DNA from: an uncultured Prevotellaceae bacterium
GTDB lineage: Bacteria > Bacteroidota > Bacteroidia > Bacteroidales > Muribaculaceae
DNA: 24,136 nt
Direction: 5' to 3'
Assembly: GCA_947254205.1 (NCBI GenBank)
Contig: CAMYCE010000026.1
Span: forward strand, 1 to 24,136
Positions 16,428 to 23,775 of the stretch are shown one piece after another; positions within the stretch are counted from its first letter, which is position 1, and each line of letters opens with the position of its first letter. The position numbers and the translations under genes were made by a program. The notes below the pieces were generated by a model that had not been told where the DNA came from, made no database searches, and was given only the letters and a program-made list of their open reading frames with translations.

Positions 16428-16520
16428 TATCAACAAATTAAGCGAATTAAACGAATTGATAAGAGAGAGGGGGGGCTTTTAAACCCGTTTAATTCGTTTA
16501 ATTCGCTTAATTTGTTGATA
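16428..16520. repeat. Palindromic element C (30-bp perfect inverted repeat)
   Basis: Arms 16428-16457 and 16491-16520 are perfectly complementary over 30 bases, around a 33-base G-rich loop. The arms use the same 9-base units (AAGCGAATT, AAACGAATT) as elements A and B, but the loop is unrelated and there is only one hairpin. It lies between the divergent promoters of the 451-aa gene and metK. A 60-codon frame across it (16430-16612, minus) is considered spurious. Confidence 0.9.
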
Positions 16521-16576
16521 AATTCCTTGAATTTTACAAAAAGCGAGCTTTCGCCTAAGTTTTCTCTTTCACACAT

Positions 16577-16608
16577 GTTGCACATGTCGAAAAAAAACAA
16601 TAATTTTG
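16577..16608 (+). promoter_or_regulatory. Candidate promoter for metK
   Basis: TAATTTTG (16601-16608) matches TAnnTTTG; 20 bp upstream is GTTG (16577-16580), three of four matches to TTTG. The start near 16615 would place the whole riboswitch-like structure inside a leader of about 150 nt. Confidence 0.5.
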
Positions 16609-16646
16609 CCATGTTTTTTCAAGGAACACAGATTTATTAATCAATA

Positions 16647-16767
16647 GGTGGAAAAATTTGGCTGCTTGCAACCACCCAAAAAAATGCTAAAACTGCGAAA
16701 TAACCCCTCATAACTTTCACAGCAACATTTAGCATTTTTTCACCGCAAAATAAAAAAAGGAGAAAAA
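16647..16767 (+). promoter_or_regulatory. SAM-II riboswitch with alternative hairpin and ribosome binding site
   Basis: An H-type pseudoknot can be drawn. P1 is GGTGG (16647-16651) with CCACC (16672-16676). P2 is TTTGGC in the loop (16657-16662) with GCTAAA (16686-16691). The loop end CTTGCAA just before P1' and the A-rich link to GCTAAAA match what I recall of the SAM-II class (Rfam RF00521). The P2 strand is also the 5' arm of a 13-bp perfect hairpin (16679-16691 with 16728-16740), so the two folds exclude each other. An AGGAG site (16758-16762), the only clear Shine-Dalgarno in the window, lies 5 nt before the metK ATG. Expected role: reduce metK translation when S-adenosylmethionine is abundant. 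Confidence 0.8.
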
Positions 16768-18054
16768 ATGAATTATTTATTCACATCGGAGTCGGTATCG
16801 GAAGGACATCCCGACAAGGTAGCCGACCAAATCAGTGACGCAGTTCTCGACCAATTTCTTGCCTACGACGAGGAGTCGAAGGTGGCGTGTGAAACCCTCG
16901 TGACCACCGGCCAAGTGGTAATAGCCGGCGAGGTGAAATCGAAAGCCTATATCGACCTGATGGAGGCAACGCGTGCCACCATCACAAAAATAGGCTACAC
17001 CAAGAGCGAGTATAAATTTGACGCCGACGCTTGTGGCGTGCTCTCGGCACTGCATGAGCAATCGGACGACATCAACCGTGGCGTGGAGCGTTCCAGCCGC
17101 GAGGAACAAGGAGCCGGCGACCAAGGCATGATGTTTGGCTATGCCTGCAACGAAACGCCCAACTACATGCCCCTCACCCTCGACCTCGCCCACATGCTGC
17201 TGCGCGAGCTGGCAGAATTGCGCAAAGGGCACCTGCTCCCCTACTTGCGCCCCGACGCCAAGAGCCAAGTGACAGTGGAATATGACAACGAGACCCACAA
17301 GCCGGTGCGCATTCACACCATTGTGGTGAGCACCCAGCACGACGACTTCATCGACCCCAAGAAAGAGGGCATCGATCAAGCCGAAGCCGACCGTCGCATG
17401 CTTGAGCGCATCAGCCAAGACGTGAAAAACGTGCTCTTGCCCCGCGTGATCGAGAAGCTGAGCCCCGAAGTGCGCGCCCTCTTTGACGACCGCCTGATTT
17501 TGCACGTGAACCCCACGGGCAAGTTTGTGATTGGCGGCCCTCATGGCGACACGGGCCTCACCGGGCGCAAAATCATTGTCGACACCTATGGTGGCCGTGG
17601 AGCACACGGTGGTGGCGCATTTAGTGGCAAAGACCCCAGTAAGGTCGACCGCAGTGCAGCCTATGCCGCCCGACACATTGCCAAAAATGCAGTGGCGGCA
17701 GGCATTGCCGACGAGATGCTGGTGCAAATTAGCTATGCCATTGGCGTGGCACAACCACTCAACATCTATGTCGACACCTATGGCACCGGCCACGTGAAAC
17801 TCAGCGATGCCGAGATTGCCCAGCGATTGAGCACCATCTTCGACTTGCGCCCCTATGCCATAGAGCAACGCTTGAAGCTACGCAAGCCCATCTATGAAGA
17901 AACGGCATCTTATGGCCACATGGGACGCGAGCCACAAGTGGTGACCAAGCATTTCCACTCAAAATATGCAGGCGACCGCACCATCGAGGTGGAACTCTTC
18001 ACTTGGGAGAAACTCGACTATGTAGCCCCCCTCAAGCAGGCATTTGGCCTGTGA
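16768..18054 (+). CDS. metK: S-adenosylmethionine synthetase
   Basis: Cytosolic methionine adenosyltransferase: ATP + methionine + water gives S-adenosylmethionine, phosphate and diphosphate. Visible motifs are SEGHPDKVADQISDAVLD (11-28, ATP/Mg site), GAGDQG (115-120) and GGGAFSGKDPSKVDRSAAY starting at 281. At 428 aa it is full length, slightly longer than the E. coli enzyme, as is common in Bacteroidetes. The start is supported by an AGGAG ribosome binding site 5 nt upstream. The leader carries a SAM-II-like riboswitch, which would give product feedback. The gene is monocistronic, with a hairpin after the stop. Confidence 0.98.
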   Translation: MNYLFTSESVSEGHPDKVADQISDAVLDQFLAYDEESKVACETLVTTGQVVIAGEVKSKAYIDLMEATRATITKIGYTKSEYKFDADACGVLSALHEQSDDINRGVERSSREEQGAGDQGMMFGYACNETPNYMPLTLDLAHMLLRELAELRKGHLLPYLRPDAKSQVTVEYDNETHKPVRIHTIVVSTQHDDFIDPKKEGIDQAEADRRMLERISQDVKNVLLPRVIEKLSPEVRALFDDRLILHVNPTGKFVIGGPHGDTGLTGRKIIVDTYGGRGAHGGGAFSGKDPSKVDRSAAYAARHIAKNAVAAGIADEMLVQISYAIGVAQPLNIYVDTYGTGHVKLSDAEIAQRLSTIFDLRPYAIEQRLKLRKPIYEETASYGHMGREPQVVTKHFHSKYAGDRTIEVELFTWEKLDYVAPLKQAFGL

Positions 18055-18085
18055 GGCACACAGCCATAGTGCAACACCAAAGATA

Positions 18086-18131
18086 GAGCAACATGGGGCA
18101 GACAACAAGATTGGGGACTGCCCCATTGCTC
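18086..18131 (+). terminator. Hairpin at the 3' end of metK
   Basis: GAGCAACATGGGGCAG (18086-18101) pairs with CTGCCCCATTGCTC (18118-18131) with a two-base bulge. Only ATTT follows rather than a T run, so its strength as a terminator is uncertain. Confidence 0.6.
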
Positions 18132-18195
18132 ATTTCAAAAAAACTCCAAAGAACCCCAAACATTTAATTCTTCTATTTTCTTTACACAAAGCTTT

Positions 18196-20430
18196 ATGAA
18201 ATTTTCAACTTATCTCATTGCAAGTTGCGTGATGCTATGCACTTGCACGACAGCAGTGGCTGCCGACCAAGGGAAATTGCTATTTAGCGAAAATTTTGGA
18301 GGATTCACCGATGGCACCGAGGCAAACCCCTCGACTACCGACCTTGTGGACCCCTATTATCTCACTATCGACGCGAGCTACACCCAATATCCCGGCTGGG
18401 GTGGCGCTGGCATTTTCTCGGCAGGTGGCGTGTGCTATGTGGGCACATTTGTCGATCCTTATCTTGGCGAAACCGACGATGGCTACCTCAACTCGCCCTA
18501 TGGCGACTACACGGGCGACATCACCTTTAAATTTCGTGCCCGTAGCAAAAACTCGACCGGCACAAAAATTCACATGACCATAGGCAGCAAATCGGCCGAA
18601 GTGGCCGATGGCTTCACTGCCAACCTCACCGACAAGTGGCAAGAATACACCGGCACAATAAGCGTGAAGAGCGACAAGGCTCAAAACGCTATGATTCAAT
18701 TCGCGTCGGAAAAAGGGGTGACCTTCTTTATCGACGACATTGAAGTGTATCGCAAAGAGGGAAAAATTCTCCCTCCACAGGCCAACCGCTACAGCGAGCC
18801 CACCACCACATCGTTTACAGCCAATTGGAGCAAGAATGACAAGGCCGATGGTTATGCTCTCTCGGTGTACACCAAAGAGGCCAAAGCCAGCGACGAAATT
18901 ACCGAAAACTTCGACCATGTAGACGTGACACAAAATGGGGGCAAGCTGGAGTCGGGCTATGAAGTGGGCCACAGCAACGCCACCGAACCAGCCTATAGCC
19001 AAGAGCACTATCAATCGGGGCCCAATGCCCTTGTTTTTAACGCCACAGGCGACTCTATTGCTACTCCCGTGGTCGATGGACGCCAGTTGCAATGGTTGCG
19101 TTTTTGGGCTAAACCCCACACGGCCAAGCCCTCTGGCTCATTTGTCCTCAAATGCCTTGTCGACGGACAGTGGCAAGAAGTGGCAAAATATGAGCTCAAG
19201 CACTTTGTGGGTGGCAAAACTGTGATGATTGAGTCGCAATTGCCCCATGGCACCACACGCGCTACCGTGGGCTTTGAAAAAGGCAACAGCAATGTGTCGA
19301 TCGATGACATGGTAATCAAATTTGACTCGGAGCGCAAATATGTGTTCCAAGACAAGCCTGCCAGTGAAACAAAAATGATGGTCGATGGCATTGACTTGGG
19401 TGCCTATGACTACTATTATCATGTGAAGTCGAAAAAAGGCGAAGAACTCTCAACTGAGTCCAACGAAATCAAGGTCGACTTTTTGCCTGCTCCCACTGTT
19501 GAAGAAGCTGCCGACGTGACCGAAACCTCGTTCCGCCCCATGTGGAAATTCCCTGCCAAGGCCAATGGTGGCGTGCTCTATGTGTTTGAACGAAAAACTG
19601 TGGCACAAGATGGCAACGTGACTATTCTTGAAGAAAACTTTGACAAGGTAGAAAGCAGTGGCACTGTAGAAAATCCGGAATTGCTACCCGGACAAGCCAA
19701 CGAAACCAAAATGCTCGATAACTACACCCAACTGCCCGGCTGGCTGGGCAAGCGTGTGGCACTCGCCGGTGGCATGATGGGTGCCTCTGGCTGGGGAGGC
19801 ATGATTCAATTGCCCTCTCTCACCTTGGGTGGCAACAATGGCAAGTTTAGCATCGACGTGACCTTGTGGAGCAAGGCCGACACCGACTTGCACTTGAGTT
19901 TTGGCGACGGCAAACCCGAACAGCGCGACACCACCTCCTTTAAAGATGCTGGCTCTATCAGCAAAACCATCAACTTTGCAGGTGGCAACGACAGCGTGGA
20001 ACTGCGATTCCGCACCACTGCCGGCGAGAAGTTCTTTATCGACAAAATTGCCGTGAAACAAGACCTCAAAAAGGGCGACAAGTATAGCATGTTGAGCCAC
20101 AACAACATTGTGGTGAGAGTGCCTGCCGATGGTTCAAGCCCTTGCACCCAAGTACTCGACAACCTCACCACCAATGGCGAATATGAATATTGCCTGCTTG
20201 CCTTCACACAGCAAGGGCAAGACATCAACCTCTCGGAACGCTCAACCAAACAACCGGTGAAGCTCAAAGCAGGGACAGGGGTCGACAACATAAATGGGGG
20301 CAAAACAGTGGCACGTGTGCGCTACTACAACTTGCAAGGCATGGGTAGCAACCTCCCATTTGAGGGCGTGAACATGGTGGTCACCACCTATAGCGACGGC
20401 ACACAAAGCACCTCTAAAGAAGTGAAATAG
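18196..20430 (+). CDS. Secreted FN3/jelly-roll protein with C-terminal tag (744 aa)
   Basis: Exported protein, paralog of the 580-aa protein at 1676-3418 with one more repeat. Signal peptide about 1-22 (cleavage near AVA). Residues 28-185 are a jelly-roll-like domain (LLFSENFGGFTDG, then TFFIDDIEVYRKEG). Two FN3 domains appear split: 190-230 plus 378-430, and 430-472 plus 620-690. A jelly-roll-like insertion sits in each (234-375 with NVSIDDMVIKF; 476-620 with YTQLPGWLGK and FFIDKIAVKQ). The tag is residues 705-744. No catalytic residues are evident; glycan or surface binding is inference. No consensus promoter was found in the 141-nt gap upstream. A very strong terminator follows. Confidence 0.85.
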   Translation: MKFSTYLIASCVMLCTCTTAVAADQGKLLFSENFGGFTDGTEANPSTTDLVDPYYLTIDASYTQYPGWGGAGIFSAGGVCYVGTFVDPYLGETDDGYLNSPYGDYTGDITFKFRARSKNSTGTKIHMTIGSKSAEVADGFTANLTDKWQEYTGTISVKSDKAQNAMIQFASEKGVTFFIDDIEVYRKEGKILPPQANRYSEPTTTSFTANWSKNDKADGYALSVYTKEAKASDEITENFDHVDVTQNGGKLESGYEVGHSNATEPAYSQEHYQSGPNALVFNATGDSIATPVVDGRQLQWLRFWAKPHTAKPSGSFVLKCLVDGQWQEVAKYELKHFVGGKTVMIESQLPHGTTRATVGFEKGNSNVSIDDMVIKFDSERKYVFQDKPASETKMMVDGIDLGAYDYYYHVKSKKGEELSTESNEIKVDFLPAPTVEEAADVTETSFRPMWKFPAKANGGVLYVFERKTVAQDGNVTILEENFDKVESSGTVENPELLPGQANETKMLDNYTQLPGWLGKRVALAGGMMGASGWGGMIQLPSLTLGGNNGKFSIDVTLWSKADTDLHLSFGDGKPEQRDTTSFKDAGSISKTINFAGGNDSVELRFRTTAGEKFFIDKIAVKQDLKKGDKYSMLSHNNIVVRVPADGSSPCTQVLDNLTTNGEYEYCLLAFTQQGQDINLSERSTKQPVKLKAGTGVDNINGGKTVARVRYYNLQGMGSNLPFEGVNMVVTTYSDGTQSTSKEVK

Positions 20431-20496
20431 CCCTTTCGTCGCTCCTCTCAAAAAAAACAATAAGGTTTTACACAAGAAAAGCGACACACATTCAAT

Positions 20497-20575
20497 TACA
20501 AATTTCACAATTTCGCCCAACCACTTGATTGCAAGTGAAGTGATGAGCCGGAATTGTGAAATTTGTATTTTTTTT
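20497..20575 (+). terminator. Strong intrinsic terminator after the 744-aa gene
   Basis: A perfect 16-bp stem (20497-20512 with 20552-20567), an inner CACTT/AAGTG hairpin, then eight T. It insulates mutS, whose promoter box begins right after it. Confidence 0.92.
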
Positions 20576-20607
20576 ATTGTAGTGGCAGGAATAATTTGCT
20601 AAATTTG
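20576..20607 (+). promoter_or_regulatory. Candidate promoter for mutS
   Basis: TAAATTTG (20600-20607) matches TAnnTTTG; 20 bp upstream is ATTG (20576-20579), three of four matches to TTTG. The start near 20614 gives a leader of about 29 nt. Confidence 0.55.
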
Positions 20608-20642
20608 CATATACACAACTCCAACGATTACACACACACGCT

Positions 20643-23261
20643 ATGGCCAAAGATATTGCACTGACCCCCATGATGAAACAGTTTGTAGCGATGAAGGAAA
20701 AACACCCCGATGCCATCTTGCTGTTTCGTGTGGGCGACTTCTATGAAACCTATGGCAACGATGCCATTGTTGCCAGCGAGATTTTAGGCATTACCCTCAC
20801 CCGTCGCTCCAATGGCCCCAGTGGCAAGCTCGAAATGGCGGGTTTTCCCCATCATGCGCTCGACACCTATCTGCCCAAACTGGTGCGCGCCGGCAAGCGT
20901 GTGGCGATATGCGACCAGCTCGAAGACCCCAAGCTCACCAAGAAACTGGTGAAGCGTGGCATTACCGAACTGGTGACACCGGGCGTGGTGGTGGGTGGCA
21001 CCATTCTCGACCGCAAAGAAAACAACTTTCTTGCCGCTGTGCACTTTGGCAAGCAGCAACAGTGTGGCGTGGCATTTCTCGACATCTCTACCGGCGAATT
21101 TATTGTTGCCGAGGGCAACACCGACTATGTGGACAAGTTGCTTGCCAATTTCTCGCCCAAGGAAGTGCTCATTGAGCGCAGCCACCGCAACCAGTTCAAC
21201 AACACCTTTAGCACGCGATTTCTCACCTTTGACCTCGACGACTGGATTTTTACCGACGAGGCGGCACGCGACCGCTTGCTCAGGCATTTTGAAACCCAAA
21301 CGCTCAAGGGCTTTGGTGTCGACGACATGACGCTTGCCGTTATTGCCGCCGGTGCCACATTGCACTATCTCGACATCACACAACACACCCAAGTGAAACA
21401 CATCACCACCCTCTCGCGCATCGAGGCCGAGCGATTTGTGCGCCTCGACAAGTTCACGGTGCGCAACCTTGAGTTGGTGACTCCCATGGCCGAAGGCGGC
21501 AAGAGCCTGCTGAGCGTGATCGACAAGACGCTATCGCCCATGGGCGCGCGCATGATGCACCGCTGGGTGCTGTTTCCGCTCAAAAACGTGAAAGCCATCG
21601 ACAGGCGGCTCGATGTGGTGGAACACTTCTTTAAAGATGTGGAGGCGCGCGAGGTGGTGAAGGAGCAACTGGAGCTGGTGGGCGACATCGAGCGGCTCAT
21701 CTCGAAGGTGGCAGTGGGGCGCATCTCGCCTCGCGAGCTGGCGCAACTCAAGTGTGCCATGCAAGCCATTGAACCCATTAAGCGCATGTGTGAAAACAGC
21801 GCAAGCCCCGTGTTGCGCACCTTTGGCGAGCAACTCAACCCCTGCCCTCTCATGACACAGCGCATCGAAAAGGAAATCAACCCCGATGCCCCCAATCAAG
21901 TGAACCGCGGCCACGTGATAAACCGTGGCGTTGATGAGCAACTCGACGAGTTGCGCGACATTGCCCACTCAAGCAAAGACTACCTGATGCGCTTGCAGAA
22001 GGCCGAGGGCGAGCGCACCGGCATACCGAGCCTCAAGATTGCCTACAACAATGTGTTTGGCTACTACATTGAGGTGCGCAACACCCACAAAGATAAAGTG
22101 CCCCCCGAATGGGTGCGCAAGCAGACACTGGTGAATGCCGAGCGATACATCACCCAAGAGCTCAAAGACTATGAAGAAAAAATATTGGGTGCCGAGGAGA
22201 AAATCCTCATCATCGAAACACGCCTCTTTGCCGAACTCGTGGCAGCCGTGACCGACTACATTCCAGCCATACAGACCGACTCTCAACTCATTGCCCAACT
22301 CGACTGCCTGTGTGCCTTCACACGCGTGGCCATCGAGAACAAGTATAACCGCCCCGTGCTCGACGAGGGTCTCGAAATCGACATCACCGAGGGCCGCCAC
22401 CCCGTGATTGAGAAGCAACTGCCCCCGGGCGAGGTGTATGTGCCCAACAGCATTCACTTAGGCAACGACAACGAGCAGGTGATGATTATCACCGGCCCCA
22501 ACATGGCGGGTAAATCGGCCTTGTTGCGCCAAACGGCGCTCATTGCCCTGATGGCGCAAATAGGTTGCTATGTGCCGGCCGAGGCAGCCCACATTGGGCT
22601 TGTCGACAAGATATTCACGCGCGTGGGTGCCAGCGACAACATCTCGCTGGGCGAATCTACCTTCATGGTCGAGATGACCGAGGCGGCAAGCATCTTGAAC
22701 AACCTGAGCGAGCGCAGCCTTGTGCTCTTCGACGAGCTGGGGCGTGGCACGAGCACCTACGACGGCATCTCCATTGCTTGGGCCATTGTAGAGCACATTC
22801 ACGAGAATCCCTGCCATGCCAAGACCCTCTTTGCCACCCACTACCACGAGTTGAACGAGATGGCGCGGTCGTTTAAGCGCATTCGCAACTACAACGTGAG
22901 CGTGAAAGAAATCGACGGCAAGGTGGTGTTTGTACGCAAGCTGGTGAAAGGTGGCAGCGAGCACAGCTTCGGTATTCATGTAGCCAAAATCGCCGGTATG
23001 CCCCCTAGTATCGTGAACCGTGCCGACGAGGTGCTCACGCAACTCGAAGAAAACAACCGCAACGACAAGGCCGTGACCAAAGACTTGGGCGACGTGGCAC
23101 AAAGTCGCAGTGGCTATCAGCTGTCGTTCTTCCAGCTCGACGACCCCGTGCTGAGCCAAATACGCGACCAAATTTTGGGGCTCGACATCAACAACCTCAC
23201 CCCCATGGAAGCCCTCAACAAGCTCCACGACATCAAGTCCATCATCACCGGCAAGCAATAA
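20643..23261 (+). CDS. mutS: DNA mismatch repair protein MutS
   Basis: Mismatch-recognition ATPase of methyl-independent or MutL-linked repair, acting as a clamp on DNA. At 872 aa it is full length. The mismatch-reading F-x-E motif is F33-Y34-E35 within LFRVGDFYETYG. Connector, core and clamp domains follow. The ABC-type ATPase has Walker A GPNMAGKS (618-625) and Walker B LVLFDELGRGTST with D697-E698. A C-terminal helix-turn-helix dimerisation region follows. The gene appears intact and monocistronic, with its own promoter after the preceding terminator. No mutL in the window. Confidence 0.98.
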   Translation: MAKDIALTPMMKQFVAMKEKHPDAILLFRVGDFYETYGNDAIVASEILGITLTRRSNGPSGKLEMAGFPHHALDTYLPKLVRAGKRVAICDQLEDPKLTKKLVKRGITELVTPGVVVGGTILDRKENNFLAAVHFGKQQQCGVAFLDISTGEFIVAEGNTDYVDKLLANFSPKEVLIERSHRNQFNNTFSTRFLTFDLDDWIFTDEAARDRLLRHFETQTLKGFGVDDMTLAVIAAGATLHYLDITQHTQVKHITTLSRIEAERFVRLDKFTVRNLELVTPMAEGGKSLLSVIDKTLSPMGARMMHRWVLFPLKNVKAIDRRLDVVEHFFKDVEAREVVKEQLELVGDIERLISKVAVGRISPRELAQLKCAMQAIEPIKRMCENSASPVLRTFGEQLNPCPLMTQRIEKEINPDAPNQVNRGHVINRGVDEQLDELRDIAHSSKDYLMRLQKAEGERTGIPSLKIAYNNVFGYYIEVRNTHKDKVPPEWVRKQTLVNAERYITQELKDYEEKILGAEEKILIIETRLFAELVAAVTDYIPAIQTDSQLIAQLDCLCAFTRVAIENKYNRPVLDEGLEIDITEGRHPVIEKQLPPGEVYVPNSIHLGNDNEQVMIITGPNMAGKSALLRQTALIALMAQIGCYVPAEAAHIGLVDKIFTRVGASDNISLGESTFMVEMTEAASILNNLSERSLVLFDELGRGTSTYDGISIAWAIVEHIHENPCHAKTLFATHYHELNEMARSFKRIRNYNVSVKEIDGKVVFVRKLVKGGSEHSFGIHVAKIAGMPPSIVNRADEVLTQLEENNRNDKAVTKDLGDVAQSRSGYQLSFFQLDDPVLSQIRDQILGLDINNLTPMEALNKLHDIKSIITGKQ

Positions 23262-23288
23262 CCTCTCCCCCCCAAAAAACAACAAGAT

Positions 23289-23327
23289 GAATATTTTTAT
23301 AACAGAATATTCAACTTGCTGAAGTTG
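23289..23327. terminator. Hairpins between mutS and the converging fragment
   Basis: GAATATT/AATATTC (23289-23295 with 23306-23312) and a compact CAACTT-GCTG-AAGTTG hairpin (23312-23327) lie between the mutS stop and the opposing gene end. They may terminate one or both transcripts; no clean T tract. Confidence 0.35.
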
Positions 23328-23351
23328 TGGAATTTTGTATTGCTTAATGTG

Positions 23352-23550
23352 CTATTGCAGGGTTTTGGGCACTACTTTGCGCCACAAGAAGAGCTTGTCG
23401 CTGGGGCGTATCTTCACATCGGTTTTGATGGAGAAGCGGTCGCCTTTCACGGCTTTTTCTACCGGCTTGAGGTCGACCCTTATTTCGCTGAGTGTGAGCA
23501 TCACGGCACCGGTTGTGGGGCCCGTGATCACGACATTGTCGCCCACAACC
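23352..23550 (-). pseudogene. C-terminal fragment of a U32-family peptidase
   Basis: The last ~65 codons of a gene on the minus strand. The text VGDNVVITGPTTGAVMLTL, EIRVDLKPVEKAVKGDRFSI and IRPSDKLF resembles the C-terminal domain of Bacteroidetes U32 peptidases (collagenase-like; some act in tRNA or rRNA modification). Upstream of about 23550 the frame stays open to 23654 but stops resembling the family, and a stop lies at 23661-23663, so most of the gene is missing. The family call is from memory of conserved text and is moderate. Confidence 0.5.
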
Positions 23551-23696
23551 GGGACATCATCAAGAAGCACTGGGCCCAGGGTGTGCACACCGTGAGCGGC
23601 ATGTTGCTCAAAGTCGATGAAAAGTGCATGACAGTCACCCTCTACGACCGTCACGGCACGTTAATCGACCAAGTGAAAATCCTTGCTAAAAGGTAA
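23551..23696 (+). pseudogene. 3' end of an unidentified gene
   Basis: A frame ending at 23696 reads HWAQGVHTVSGMLLKVDEK and then MTVTLYDRHGTLIDQVKIL, a beta-strand pattern like the C-termini of some calcineurin-like phosphoesterases. Codon use resembles the neighbouring genes, and a 7-bp GC hairpin follows the stop by 12 nt, as expected for a real gene end. The frame runs further left, but there it is antisense to the U32 fragment and looks meaningless. So only the 3' part is present; identity uncertain. Confidence 0.35.
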
Positions 23697-23708
23697 TCGT
23701 AGAAGGAG

Positions 23709-23730
23709 GGGGGCGGGACACAACGCCCCC
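23709..23730 (+). terminator. Hairpin after the plus-strand gene fragment
   Basis: GGGGGCG (23709-23715) pairs with CGCCCCC (23724-23730) around an 8-base loop, followed by TTT. It lies directly after the stop at 23694-23696. Confidence 0.5.
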
Positions 23731-23775
23731 TTTCCCCATTGGGGATTGAAATTCAAAAGCCTCGAAAAAATGGAT

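Noticed and set aside
16430..16612. 60-codon minus-strand frame across element C
   Set aside because: About half of it is translation of the palindrome itself, and it has no promoter or family resemblance.
16679..16740. Reading the 13-bp hairpin before metK as an intrinsic terminator
   Set aside because: The whole T run is base-paired with the upstream A run, leaving no free T tract. SAM binding would also prevent the hairpin, giving the wrong sign for a SAM synthetase gene. An anti-sequestor fits better.
16777..17868. Long open frame on the strand opposite metK
   Set aside because: It is an antisense shadow produced by the codon bias of metK. metK itself has full family motifs, a ribosome binding site and a leader. 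The same applies to long frames opposite ppiD (8451-9719) and the 451-aa gene (14767-16089).
23551..23654. N-terminal half of the 100-codon minus-strand frame as part of the U32 protein
   Set aside because: It lacks resemblance to the family, starts at a GTG just after a stop, and is antisense to a more convincing plus-strand gene end with its own hairpin.
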